From Panopea generosa (Eukaryota; Mollusca; Bivalvia; Adapedonta; Hiatellidae): a stretch of 64,000 nt of DNA. How positions within the stretch are numbered: the stretch's first letter is position 1; the number at the start of each line of letters is the position of its first letter. A program made the translations under genes and the position numbers. Below the pieces are notes generated by a model. It was given only the letters and a program-made list of their open reading frames with translations, was not told the DNA's origin and did no database searches. The DNA is taken from NCBI GenBank assembly GCA_029582155.1, contig CM055896.1, positions 31,060,609 to 31,124,608 on the forward strand, given 5' to 3'. Below, piece by piece: positions 11,718 to 23,737 of the stretch.

Positions 11718-12448
11718 GGCGATTGCGGTAGTTTCCGTTTTTCACAACGTTATGATTTTACGTGCGCACCGGTTGCACCGTTTGATGTTCTTTCGGATAA
11801 TTTGGACAAATTTTTATTGCAAGTTACATATTAAATCACAAACCTGAAATTAATTTTTTTATAATAAGAGCAAAAGAAGTAATAATTTATTGATTGGCAA
11901 AACATGAAAATTAAGAAAACTGAAAATAATTGCTTTGCCATGTAGAAGGTCAATTTCATTTTTTTCAAAAATAAGCATGGTGAGCTATTGTTTTTAAGAT
12001 GTTATATTATAGAACAATGTTGATCAATAATTCATGCAATTTTAACCAAATTCTATTGGTGAGAATTTATTTTTTTTCAATTTAAAAAAAGGGGAGATAA
12101 TTTGAGAAAAAAAAATTGCTCAACATGATATTTTTTTCCAAGAAGAAACTATTTGTATGTAATTTGTTGTTTATTTCTGGAAACTATTTGTATTCACATG
12201 TATTTAGTGTAGAATTCATGTTATGACTATGTATTATTTTCATTTTTTTGGGATTTCTCATATTTCATGGTATTTTCTTCTCCGAGCATAGGAAGTGTAC
12301 ATCTTAAAGGGTCAAAATAATAAAAAGAAGCATAGTGACATACTGTTTTTATTTCATTTTTGTATAACATTTGTAATTATCTAACAACCCTGAAAGTTTC
12401 AACAACATCTATTGGTTAGAAAAAAATGATGAAACTGTAGCAATCGTC
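11718..12448 (+). mobile_element. Non-autonomous inverted-repeat transposon (MITE-like), 0.73 kb
   Basis: The left end reads ggcgattgcggtagtttc. The reverse complement of the right end reads gacgattgctacagtttc, so the terminal inverted repeats match over about 18 bp with a few differences. Both flanks are tttaaa (11712-11717 and 12449-12454), while copy B has one uninterrupted tttaaa at 23502-23507. This defines a filled and an empty site. The duplicated site can be read as TTTAAA or as a TTAA core; a TTAA target would suggest a piggyBac-type source. No coding capacity is present. Confidence 0.85.
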
Positions 12449-12484
12449 TTTAAATACTACTTTTGTGTAGTATAACGAAACTTA

Positions 12485-13827
12485 TGTAGAAGTAGTGGTG
12501 ATGGATGTAGCAGTTGCATTAGTAGTAATGGTGGTAGTAGTATTAGTAGTAGTAGTTGTGGTAGTAGTAATAGAAGTAGTAGTAGTGTTGGTGGTAGTAG
12601 TTGTAGTAGTAATAATAGTAGTAGTAGTGGTCGTGGTAATAGCAGTTATAGTAGTAGTGATGATGGTTGTTATAATAATAGTAGTGGTAGTTATAGTAGA
12701 AGTTGTTGTAATAGTAGTGGTGTAGTAGTAGTGGTGGTGGTTGTGGAGGTGGTAGTAGTAGTAGTAGTATAAGTAGACGTAGTAGTAGTGGCAGTGATGA
12801 TGAAGGTAGTAATTGTAGTGGTTGTAGTAGTAGTAGTAGTGTAGTAGTAGTGGTGTAGTAGTAGTGGTGTAGGTTGTGGTGGTGGTGGTTGTGGTAGTAG
12901 TAGTAGTAGACGTAGTAGTAGTGGCAGTGATGATGGACGTAGTAATTGTAGTAGTTGCAGTAGTAGTAGTAGTGTAGTAATAGTGGTGGTGGTTGTGGTG
13001 TTGATGGTGGTGGTAGTTGTAGTAGTAGTGGCAGTGATGATGGAGGTAGTAATTGTAGCAGTTGTAGTAGTAGTGGTGGTAGTAGTAGTATTAGTAGTAA
13101 TAGTAATAGTTGTAGTAGTAGTACATGTAGTAGTGGTAATAGTTGTAGTAGTAATAATAGTAGTTGTATAAGTAGCTGTGGTAGTAGTGATAGTAGTAGT
13201 TGTAGTAGTGGTAGTAGTAGTAGTAGTAACATTAGTTGAAGCATTATCAGTATTGGTTACAATAGTAGTTGTAAAAGTAGCTGTAGTCGTAGTAGTGTAA
13301 TAGTAGAAGTAGTAGTAGTGATGGAAGTAGCAGTAGTAATAGTGGTTGTAGTTGTTTTAGTAGTAGTAGTAGTAGTAGTTGAGGTAATAGTTATGTTAGT
13401 AGTAATAGAAGTAGTAATAGTGGTGATAAAAATGGCAGTGAAGATGGTGTTAGTAATAGTAGTAGAAGTAGTAGTAGTAGTAGTAGAAGTAATAGTAGTT
13501 GTGGTTGTAGTAATAGAAGTAGTAGTAGTGGTGGTAGTGGTAGTAGTAGTAGTAATAGTAGTAGTTGAAGTAGTAGTAGTGGTGATGGATGTAGCAGTTG
13601 CATAAGTAGTTATGGTGGTAGTAGTATTAGTAGTAGTAGTTGTGGTAGTAGTAATAGAAGTAGTAAGTAGTGTTGGTGGTAGTAGTTGTAGTAGTAATAA
13701 TAGTAGTAGTAGTGGTCGTGGTAATAGCAGTTAAAGTAATAGTGATGGTTGTTATAATAATAGTAGTAGTAGTAATAGTAGTAGTTGTTGTAGTAGTAGT
13801 GGTGTAGTAGAAGTGGTGGTGGATGTG

Positions 13828-13858
<31 letters not shown>

Positions 13859-14133
13859 ACGTAGTAGTAGTGGCAGTGATGATGGAGGTACTAATTGTAG
13901 TAGTAGTAGTGTATTAGTAGTGTTGTAGTAGTAGTGGTGGTGGTTGTGGTGGTGGTGGTGGTAGTAGTAGTAGTAGTAGACGTAGTAGTAGTGGCAGTGA
14001 TGATGGAGTTAGTAATTGTAGTAGTTGTAGTAGTAGTAGTTGTGTAGTAATAGTGGTGGTGGTTGTGATGTTGGTGGTGGTAGTAGTAGTAGTAGTAGTG
14101 GCAGTGATGATGGAGGTAGTAATTGTAGCAGTT

Positions 14134-14181
<48 letters not shown>

Positions 14182-14310
14182 ATAGTTGTAGTAGTAGTAG
14201 TAGTAGTAATAGTTGTAGTAGTAATAATAGTAGTTGTATAAGTAGCTGTGGTAGTAGTGGTAGTAGTAGTTGTAGTAGTAGTAGTATTAGTAGTTGTAAC
14301 ATTAGTTGAA
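12485..14310 (+). repeat. GTA-rich trinucleotide satellite with higher-order repeats
   Basis: About 1.8 kb consists almost only of GTA, GTG, GCA and GAT triplets. It is not a simple expansion. Blocks such as ggcagtgatgatggaggtag recur every 110-130 bp. A whole unit starting ggtgatggatgtagcagttg at 12497 repeats at 13581, and the block ending aacattagttgaagcatta repeats at about 13228 and 14298, giving a period near 1.08 kb. Long poly-Leu, poly-Val or poly-Ser ORFs here are artefacts of the repeat. Copy B has no such array at the matching place. Confidence 0.9.
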
Positions 14311-16332
14311 GCATTAGTAAATATTTCACCAAAATATTATATTTTTGATATTTGCAAAAGAGTACAATTTATCGAGTAAATATGCATGCTATTGCAGAGT
14401 ATCAAAATATTGTTTTTGACATGAAAATCTAATTTCTGACAGGTTCCGTTGCTGTTATAAGAGAGGTACAAGACTTTCGTCGTCATCGCAGAAGTGTAAA
14501 AAAATATATTTTGTCTTGTTTTCGTTAGTTGAAATAATTCATTCGTGATAATCACTTTTTTCCTATAATCAGGTAGGATGAAGGTAGGTAGTCATTACTT
14601 TCAATTATCATAACAAACACATGTGAACACGGTGATAATTCATGTGTATGTGTCGAAAATAAAATCGTAGTTAAATGAAGCAAATAATCCATGTACTATT
14701 TGTTTAAAATTTAACATTCTTTCATCGGGGCACGTAATCTAAAATGAGAACGCAGCGGTGGGAATTCAACCAATTGTGTTGGATACACAAGCGTTTAAAT
14801 AAACAAAAGCAAAATGAAAAAAAATGTAACAAAAGGAAAAGCAAGCTATACAGAGAAGTGACAATGTTGTCTGATACATATAATGCCTTACAAGTTGGCT
14901 GATTCATATATTAATGCATGAACACTATTAGATACTGTATTAATTTAACATGAGGACAATACAGCCGTTTTAAACAGGGGGCTGTGCAGTTTTAATGAAT
15001 GATTTAACTGTAACTTTGGACCTGCTCAGCGCCAGTTCTTATCAGGTTTTCCTAGATTGAAAGGCAGATTGAATCATGGTGAAAGAAGATGTGTAGTGAG
15101 GTACTGATGAATGCTGGTGCTGACAAACGCTTCTGGTAATTAAAAGAAGCGATTCATTACGTTAACGTTTTCTAGCCGTTACATTTGTGATTGTGACTGG
15201 AGCAAACAATCACACCAGAACACACATAATGCTCTAGGAGGTGTACGTTAGCATCATCTTCTGATCCGACTGAAAGAAAATTATGTTATTATAAAGTACA
15301 TGATGTCTTGGGTTAATTGTTCTAATGGCCAAAATGCCGAAAGAACTTACCCACTTTCACAGTCCAGTCTAGGTCCCACTAAGGCGTGAGGTGAGTGTGG
15401 ATGCGGTAGTATACCGCCAATCTTCCCTTTAGATCCGTTAATAAAATTATTTTGACATCATTTATACAATTGATATAGTCTCTTAACAAAATGTTTGACA
15501 TGTCTAGCCTCCATATGTTATGTGTTTAACATAACTCTGACTTTGAATAGACACTGCATTCTTAAATTCGTGCGTGTGTAGGTCCGCTTTCAGTGTATTT
15601 AACGGCATTTTTAAACAGTGTATATGACCGTTACATAAATTAAAATTATTGAATATGATATGCTTTATATATTTTGTTTAAATTAGCCAGAAATATCATT
15701 TAATGTAGACGTTAATTATAACAACCATAATCATAATTTTGAATGCCTGAGCTTTAAACGATCATTTAATGTAACTCATTGAACATAACACATATACTAT
15801 ACGTACCTGCATATTGAAACTGAATACACAATATAGACAGCGTGTAAAGTAAAACGTTGGTTTTATCCATAATGATTTGTATGCGTGAACGCTTCTTTAT
15901 TTGCGATACAACTAACTACTAACACAAACGTGTACTACCTTATACTGATACCGATCGTTACATCAATGGAGAAGGAAGTAAAGATTGACAAACTTTGTGC
16001 GGGTATTATTTATTTTGTTGGTTTATTATCATTTCATATTATGGTTTATTTCGTCCGAAATCACAAGCAAACGTCGTGTTTTTTAAGTGTTTCAATTAAA
16101 TTTAGATTCAAATTTATGAAAAAAAACTTGTGTGAACACACCTTCTTTTTATTCAGTCATATTTTAGTGAAATTAATAAAGTTTAACATATGTGAAAATC
16201 AAAAACTTGACCTTGATCACGCAATCAGCCGTGAATTTCAAAATTCGTTGTTTTTAAACCCATGTTTATATCAACCCAAACGTAATGATTAGATTGTATT
16301 TTATCTGCATGAAAGTTATAATCTTATCACAG
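14311..16332. other. Unique spacer between the two duplicate copies, no gene seen
   Basis: This is AT-rich DNA with no counterpart in the window. An open frame of 135 codons at 15885-16292 has no recognisable domain and biased AT-rich composition, so it is not called as a gene. Confidence 0.5.
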
Positions 16333-16590
16333 GAAACAAAGTAAGTAATTCAATAAATAAATGTTATTAAAATCATTTTTTAACTAATATTGACTATTTT
16401 ACAATAGAAAAACAGCGAAATTCGTCCAAAAATATATACCACCAGGGGGGCGCTGTAAACGAGAAACAACGTTACTATATCAAATAAAATAAACTTTAAC
16501 TAAAGCTGAGACTTTATAGATAAAATGTTCAGGTTTTTGATAAATTACACAAAATGTAAAACAAATCCAATAAGAACGCTGAGATACCTT

Positions 16591-16737
16591 AAGTTTAAAA
16601 CTTCTATAGTTAAATGTGTAACTTTTATTTTTATTGAGTAACTTCTATATTTAACTATGTGATTTCTATATCTAAGTGTTTGACTTCTATATTCAATCGT
16701 GTCACTTCTATATTTAAGTGAGTTACGTCTATTTTAA
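16591..16737 (+). repeat. Minisatellite of 17-23 bp units (7 units)
   Basis: This is the copy B counterpart of the array at 247-456, with three units fewer. The first units and the last ones align with those of copy A. The missing units look like one internal three-unit block. Confidence 0.75.
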
Positions 16738-17229
16738 AACATGGAGGCGGAGAAAGTTGCGGTGATGATTTGTTTTCACGTTGAATATCGTATAACAAAC
16801 TAGAACATCACGTGACATGTTCAATACGTCACAAAATATGCAATTTTAAACGGGAAATCTATTATAGTCTAACCTAGGCGCATAGCCCTAGTTAGGAAAT
16901 ACATTTTGGCATGTTTAAATATTATATAATATATCATTTTGGCAATTCGGGTAGAGTGAGTAAATATACGCATGATATATTGGGAAAAGTCTGTTTTAGC
17001 CAATTCTGATCATTTTATATTTCCTCTCAACTTTCAAAGTGAACTCGCTAAACAAGAGTCATTTGACTGAACATGTGTACAATTTAATACACAACAAGCT
17101 GTAATAATATATCTGACACGACGAAAGATATAGCATATATTTCACGCATGGACATGTTGCACACATTTCAGCTATATTTTCAAACACCACAAGTCAACTG
17201 CAGAGGGAGTCACATGGCGATTTCACCAA

Positions 17230-17500
17230 CTACATGTGCATGGAACCGAGCATGTTCCACGAACGGCTTCTCCAGGTAACGCCCGATTGTCGAATTGGGA
17301 CACCAACTATTGACGTCCTCTCAAACCAGGGCTCGAGCTGGCTATCACATAATGGTAGATAGCCACTTGGAACAGCTACCACAGCATGTCTAACTCCTTC
17401 CGGGTGCAGCAAACCACAATCTCAAAATACAAAGGCGAGGTATTCGACTTTCCGGCCCTTTCACAGATGTGGCGTCAGGTGAATGATATTCCGTAATAGT
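17230..17500 (+). pseudogene. Harbinger transposase N-terminal fragment (copy B)
   Basis: This is the counterpart of the first transposase exon of copy A (952-1208), including the gtaatagt sequence that would be the splice donor. Similarity stops just after it, because the rest of the gene was removed by the rearrangement at 17500-17547. It carries frame disruptions like copy A and has no coding potential on its own. Confidence 0.75.
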
Positions 17501-17547
17501 GTATGTTTAGTAACCGTTCAACTGCTCTGAATTGTGGGACATGCATA
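17500..17547 (-). other. Rearrangement junction with inverted filler
   Basis: The text atgcatgtcccacaattcag with agcagttgaac after it lies on the plus strand at about 3131-3163 of copy A. Its reverse complement forms the 17510-17545 junction in copy B. It sits exactly where 1218-5837 of copy A is missing. This looks like a deletion repaired with an inverted, locally copied filler. Confidence 0.75.
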
Positions 17548-17559
17548 TAATTCTTTCTA

Positions 17560-17828
17560 TTTAGGATAGAAACAAGAGCAAGGTTATCGGAAATCAGGAT
17601 TATCTTTTTGCCCCGAAAGAGATTTCCTCAAGCTTGAAAAGCCAATACAATTGGCACCAACTCTAAGAAAGTTATGTCCCTTAATACATCGGTTGACTGC
17701 CCGGCATCAGGCCATGCAAAGAAAATCCGAAAGGGTTCAAAATATGCGACGCATCCTAGACCAGTATAACCAGATGCATCTGTAAAGAGGTGTAAGTCGG
17801 AATTACTCTGGAAAGTAATACACACCAT
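17560..17828 (-). pseudogene. DIRS RNase H N-terminal part, copy B
   Basis: The frame reads LHLFTDASGYTGLGCVAYFE, in which TDASG is the first catalytic motif region of retroelement RNase H. It continues with FRIFFAWPDAG and ITFLELVPIVLAFQA, which includes the catalytic-region LELVPI. The C-terminal half of the domain is only partly retained before the rearranged junction at about 17547. Confidence 0.75.
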
Positions 17829-17906
17829 TAAAATAATCTAGAAACATCAACCAAGTTTTAATGTCCTCCCTAACTTTTCAATAGGAATTCTGATCTTCAT
17901 TCCAAT

Positions 17907-18760
17907 TTAATCAATTTCCAGACTTAAAAATAGCAGAATGTGGGTAAGGCCCACTATCAAATCATGTGCAAGAGGTACACCTAACTCTGAGCAAAGGTTT
18001 ACAAAGGAATCCATTATGGCCCCACATTCGCCAGAATTCCTTCGACCACCGAACAAAAAGTCGTCCAAATAATGAAGGACTTGTCCCCATTTGGCTCTAA
18101 GACTTGTTATAGAACAGCCCATAGGAAAACATTCATCATAAAGATATGTATTCCTACACTGAACCCTAAAAGCGCAAAGTCCGTGGAATAACAGGTAGCA
18201 GTCTAAATGCAGACTTGATGACCATTCCAACTGCTTTATCAAAAGATGTTTAATGCACTCTAGATAGATTACCATCAATAAAATCTTTCACACTTTCTCC
18301 TTGAGAATATGACAAGTGATAAAGATTTTATCTTTTTATCCTTTTTTGGCACACTGTCGATGGGAGACAGCCTTATATTTGTAAAGAGTTTGCTTTCGAA
18401 TGCGCCCGCCATTCGACCTTAAGCTACTTCCTTAAATACCAAATTCAACGCTTTTTTTCATTATTTTTTACAGAAACCAAATTTTTACAACCAGTAAAGA
18501 TTCTTAGACCTGAAAAATGCAAAGAAAACCCGTTTTTAAAACCATTATTTAATTCTTTTTGTGATTCTAGTTTAGGATAGTAGCTTAAAACACGACATAA
18601 AGAATCAAATTTGATTGCTGTTTGACCAAGGACCAACGTATTCCGAAAAAAACTCGATCTGGTGCATTGGCGCTGGAACTTGCTCGAACTGGGAACCTTT
18701 GTGTAGATGTGAAGTGGGCACTCGCTGACCGCCGGCACCATTCCTAAAATAAGAACCATT
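17907..18760 (-). pseudogene. DIRS reverse transcriptase, copy B
   Basis: Pieces in several frames are, from the 5' side, ELNNGFKNGFSLHFSGLRIF, SYSQGESVKDFIDGN, CAFRVQCRNTYLYDECFPMG and WGQVLHYLDDFLFGGRR. Together they follow the order of DIRS reverse transcriptase motifs up to the catalytic LDDFLFGG. A SAFRLLPV motif lies near 18200 in an alternative frame. Frameshifts separate the pieces. Confidence 0.75.
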
Positions 18761-19020
18761 AAAACCTTAGCTGAACCGTTTACATTGCAACGCCAATAAG
18801 GATGATTTCAAGAACAGCGCGTGCAAATGTGTTTGTAAATGCACGACTGCTTGCTACACCGACCATTATTGAAGTCATAACATTTACGAGCAGATTTGGA
18901 ACCGTCACTGGATGTTGACGTACGGAACATATATAGAAACCATAGTTCCTGGTCTACAATACTCTAACTTTTATTTGGTTCCCGAGCTTTATTTGCTCTA
19001 AATTGCTCATCATAAAGCTT

Positions 19021-19641
19021 TCACCCTTTGTCACCATATCGCTGCGCACCAAGGAGGACTGTGCTAATGTATTTAAGTAAGCCCTGAACACATTCTAGGT
19101 GGCTTATTGCATATATACTAATAAAAACTAAAAAGGCATCAGACCATTGCCTTTTGTCAATGATCTTTGTAGTTGGAACCCTTGACTGCAACACCAGTTG
19201 CCCCGTTACCACAGAGACGCTGTAACTGGAATCCCCTGGATGTGAAGCATTGCTGATGAGCAGTCCCAACTCAACAAACTCCCCGTTCATAATTTTTAAT
19301 TTTGTGGTGGCACCTACATTAACACCTAAAGCGTGATCATAGCTTAACATATTACCAGAGTCATTCCTGGGTAGCGTTGACAGATGATCTTGTAATGGTG
19401 CTGGTTCACTTCGAGCTTTGATGGCCTCCGCTAACTGGGGTATCACCTGCATCACGACCTCCTGTACGAGCTCTGGTGAAACTGCTGGAAGCTCCACCAA
19501 ATCATCATCTACCACCGCTGCCGCTGTAGGATCTTTATTCGACCTCTTCTTGCTGCGGGTGCCATACTGACTCATGGATCGTCGCTTTGGCATGCTTGTA
19601 GTTATAAATCTGGCAAAAATTACTACACATCTAATCTCCAA
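19021..19641 (-). pseudogene. DIRS gag-like ORF, copy B (206 codons open)
   Basis: A continuous frame runs from MEIRCVVIFARF; the more plausible start is the internal MPKRRSMSQYGTRSKKRS. The N-terminus is basic, followed by an acidic stretch (VVDDDLVELPAVSPELVQEV), and the C-terminal part reads WSDAFLVFISIYAISHLECV before GLLKYISTVLLGAQ. That WxxAFLVFxxIY pattern recurs in DIRS first ORFs. It ends earlier than would be expected for the family, so it is probably truncated. No sign of selection can be judged from one copy. Confidence 0.65.
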
Positions 19642-20508
19642 TTGACTACATATTCATAACAATTTTAATCTCTCATACCTACATATTCATAACAATTCTT
19701 TGTTAAAATATTATTATTATTTAAACAACGTAAAGAGTTAACGCATTTGACTATTATGCAAAACGCTTTAAATTCGAATCCCAACATCGCATGTGAGCTC
19801 CTGCTCCGGACGTGATACCTTATCACACGGTACCACCTTGTTTAATACAGGAAGCCATCGAGGGGTAAGTGTATAAATAACTGTTTTATTTTGATTGATT
19901 GATTTATTTATTTTTATTTTAATGTTTTTTTACCCAAGGGAGACAGCTACTATCCAAATCTGATAACATACTACCAACGCTTACTTCCCTTGATTGCAAT
20001 AAATTTATTTTCCGTCGTGTCAATGGTCATTGACCTATATTCACTCCAACAACAATTTAAATAGGTGAAATTGAATACTTTTACGGTTAAAGATAAACCT
20101 ACAGTACTAATCATAATAATTTTAAGTAATTCCAGAATACATTATATAACGGATACTGTAATACCATACAAACCGCTAGTGAAATTCCCACTGTTACTCG
20201 GAACTGACCACGACGGTGCTTAAAACCTTACCTAAAACCAACTTAAAGAAATTGATGAACAGACAGTGAAATATAAAAAAAAAAAAAACACACAAAAAAC
20301 AACAAGTTCGAATGAAATATTGACAAAACAAGCTGCATTAATACTCATATATATATTAGCATTCCTTCTGTGTGAGTGGGGAATGGTTGTTTCAGTCCGT
20401 ATTAAATCCCTCTAAAACCACTATCATCAGACAAATTACAGTGTTGATTCACATATATAACAATATTATAACAATTAAAGTGTTATAATTTTGAATTTTT
20501 AGCGACAT

Positions 20509-20552
<44 letters not shown>

Positions 20553-22067
20553 GTATACATTTTTTTCATATTTCAAGAGCCGTTAAAACACATATCGAAT
20601 GGATACCGTTTTTGCTGAAAAGAGACAGCTAAACGGAGTCACCGTTCGAATCACTTTGTCATAATAAACACCACTAGTCATCCCCCTTCAATAACCCGAT
20701 TTTGTCTTTTATACGACAAATCCTAATATGTGATTAACTAAATGCAGTTTAACGCCATTTTCTACACATTTCAGGATATATACATGTACGACTTGCGGTA
20801 TTACTGGTGGAAAATCAGTAAAGAAATAATCCGAGAAGAACCACTGCCTTTCTGCAGGTAACTGGCAATTTTACTAATATAACGTATTTTGCATGTGGAC
20901 TCAGCTGAGATTGAACCTCTGACCTCAGCAGTTAGTAATCACGATTTGGCACCTTAAACCATTCGCCAATCATACCATCCAGGTAAAAATGTAGCCTAGT
21001 AAATGTGTTATAAAAACAAAACAGAACGATAGTTATAATAGTTAATGTAAATATTAAACAGTGTAAAAGTTGATATTACATGTAATAGAATGTATATAGT
21101 TAATATGATTCCTTATTGACAATACTAGATAGAGCTGCTATATCTTATTTCAGTATAAAAAAAATTATACACATTATACAGAATGTATGTAACTGCTGTT
21201 TCTGGTTATTCAAAAACAGTTCACACCTTGCTGTTTGTGGATGGGCACTTTTGGTTTGAGAATCCATCCTACTATTGGTAAAAAGACATGGGTGACCATT
21301 GAATGATTCTTTCTTATTCACAAATACATCCTGCTATTCTCAAATACATTGTGAGTTAATTTGCAGTAACTAAAAACAATGGTAAATTAAAAAGCATTTC
21401 TTTAATAGTTGTTATATTCTGAATAAAACATTTTTGGTTAAAATATATATTTTGTTACTTGTTAGACATTTTGAAATATGACCAATATGCTTATCCTTTA
21501 TAGTAAGTTTCTCTGCAATACAAACATCTGCATATATACCGTACTATAGTTTCAATAACGTTAGCCTACACTGATTGCATTTTCCATGACATCAACAAAA
21601 ACCAGTAAGAATAGTGGAACAAATGGAGACAATTGAATTTATTACACAACGTGTATACTTAATATGGAAAACATATGCATATCGAAAATTACTGAGTTGT
21701 GTTTAATATGAAAGTTGCATAATCAGTAACTAACGGTGTTTGTAAGAAAGAAACCAACAACATGTTTATGAATGACGATCTTTTACGTGAATTTTCACCG
21801 CCTCCCATGGATTCATATCAGCCTGTACCCATCTTACACGTCATTAAATCATTTTAACTATATATTTACATATGAGTAATGCTAATATGCATATAAGCTG
21901 CATCGTTGACGGAACTCATCGCAATAGTTCCGATTCAGACGTATATACTGGGAAAATCCGCCATCCTTGATTATTAAAACAGTGGCTACATTAAATGTTA
22001 CGTATGTAATCTAATGTAGATACGAAATAGTTGGTAGGCCAATGAACAAAAACAACGTAATTCTTAT
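19642..22067. other. Non-coding duplicated segment, copy B
   Basis: It corresponds to 7925-10295. Apart from the AT run at 20517-20550, nothing recognisable was seen. Confidence 0.6.
20517..20550 (+). repeat. AT microsatellite (copy B)
   Basis: An AT dinucleotide run preceded by acatacatat, corresponding to 8746-8777. Confidence 0.9.
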
Positions 22068-22140
22068 CACCGGATTCGAACTAAGATCGCCCAAGCGACA
22101 ATCCGTTGATCTACCACTGCGCTGTATAGGAATATAACAA
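22068..22140 (-). repeat. tRNA-derived repeat, copy B
   Basis: This is the counterpart of 10296-10372. The A-box region agcgcagtggtagat is intact in appearance, and the B box is tagttcgaatccgg. The middle could form an anticodon-like hairpin (gattgtcgcttgggcgatc), but the acceptor stem is not convincing. Confidence 0.65.
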
Positions 22141-23540
22141 GATCGTCGGTATAACTCATAGGAATTAATTGAAGAAGTCGACAATGATAACATATTTTAG
22201 TCCAGGGCCTGTTATCAAAATGACAATCAATAAAGCGACCAGGTCACTATGTTATATTATATTTACAATATACGTAGCAACAAACACGTACATGTACGCT
22301 GAATCCCGATCGGCCAGTGAGCTGTCACATTTATTTGACGGTCACATTCCAACAATAGCTTTCACACAGTTACATATATATTCGGGATTTCAATGCAAAA
22401 ATGATGTCCATATTATTACATGAAGCCATATAAGCGGATAACATTCATTTTTACTGTCACGTGGTTTTAAACGTACTGATTTAACAACAAATAAAACTTC
22501 ATTAACATGCTGTGAGTTCATACTGTCCGGCGGTTACATCATATGAATATCACTTGTCGTTGGTATTGACAACACAAGACACCGTTTAACGGAATACCAC
22601 TGAGGCAAAAGGCGATGCTCTGAATTTGAGGAAAGACAATATCATTCTCACTTTCAATTGTTTTATTATTGTATCATAACCACACACTTTACCATTACAT
22701 TTGAATTTTCATTTTCTAACATGTTTCAAAACAAGCCTTAACACATTTGTTCATATAATAGTTCTCAATGAAAATTGTTAAAAATCATAGGAAATTTAAA
22801 ATCATGTTGGTGTCTTTCATTCCACAACCCAACTGCCCCAACCCTACCAACCCCATTTAAATACCTTATATCCTAATCAGAAATTGATGCAAAACTCTAC
22901 ATATTACCTTTTGGATCATTAGAAACATCACTAGATGCTTGCATATTTCAGATTACCCTGTATTTTTCAATTATATATTAACCGGTTAAATTCAAAACTT
23001 TCTCATTATAATTAACATTCATCTTTGAGCGATTACGTGCCAAAAATATGATTCATTTCGCGCTACATGTATGAACATTTATGAAGAAATGTCACATTTA
23101 AAGATATTGCGATTAAGCAATAACAGTATAATTAATTTTGTTTGAAGTAGGTCACACCACTTGTTTAGCGTTATCATTTTGATCATGCAACAATAGAATG
23201 TTGTTCCGATATCGATTTGGTAAGTCTACCCAATAATCCAGTTATATAATTATGTAAGTTGATATATCACTACTTGTGGATAAGTTCGATATGTTACTTC
23301 GCCCATCTGATGCGTAAAAAGCACTGACCAGTTTTGAAGGTTCGAAAGGAATTTCTAGCTAATATCTTTAAATAAAATGATCACATGAATCTTCTCTAAG
23401 GTGTATTGATGCATAGAATGACACTTTCTTTCTTTTTGTGTACCATATTTATAACAAACACTCATCTAAGATTCAACATGTGAAAACAGCAAACTGCTCA
23501 ATTTAAATACTACTTTTGTGTAGTATAACGAAACTTATTA
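22141..23540. other. Non-coding duplicated segment, copy B, with empty transposon site
   Basis: It corresponds to 10373-12484 without the 0.73-kb element. The unoccupied target tttaaa is at 23502-23507. Confidence 0.7.
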
Positions 23541-23737
23541 GTATCAACTTATGTTGGAGTGACAATATGACCATTATACTTACATTCAGAAAAGACTGTA
23601 ACAGAGACGAAGAAGGTTCGACATAATAGATCATATTTATAATAGAAATAAGTTTAACATATGGACAATGATAACGTTACATGCATGTAACGTTTCTTAT
23701 ACAAATGATAAGTGTAATGAAATATAACGAATCAATC

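Larger units (their letters stand above)
1..12484 (+). repeat. Large direct duplication, copy A
   Basis: Position 1 aligns with 16333. The blocks 1-1217 and 5838-12484 match 16333-17500 and about 17547-23540 almost base for base, with scattered substitutions and small indels. Copy A keeps a central segment of about 4.6 kb (1218-5837) that copy B lacks: the rest of a Harbinger transposase gene, a G-tract and the 3' part of a DIRS element. It also carries a 0.73-kb inverted-repeat element absent from B. The left limit may lie outside the window. Similarity was judged by eye, not computed. Confidence 0.9.
17560..19641 (-). mobile_element. Truncated DIRS-type retrotransposon, copy B
   Basis: This is the duplicate of the copy A element. 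It contains a gag-like ORF (19021-19641), reverse transcriptase pieces (17907-18760) and RNase H (17560-17828). The tyrosine recombinase is missing because the segment ends at the rearranged junction near 17547. It is degraded but in places better preserved than copy A. Confidence 0.8.
16333..23540 (+). repeat. Large direct duplication, copy B
   Basis: This is the second copy of the segment at 1-12484, in the same orientation. It begins at gaaacaaagtaagtaattc and loses similarity just after aacgaaacttat near 23540, the point where copy A enters the GTA satellite. Compared with A it has a deletion of about 4.6 kb around 17500-17547 and no inverted-repeat element at 23502-23507. The two copies share the tRNA-like repeat, the AT microsatellite and the DIRS gag, reverse transcriptase and part of the RNase H region. 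Confidence 0.9.

Noticed and set aside
12495-14332. Long poly-Val, poly-Leu, poly-Ser and His/Tyr-rich ORFs (up to 233 codons)
   Set aside because: They follow mechanically from the GTA triplet array in different frames and have no non-repetitive part.
15885-16292. ORF of 135 codons on the plus strand
   Set aside because: No recognisable domain, AT-driven composition, no visible conserved counterpart. Possible but unsupported.
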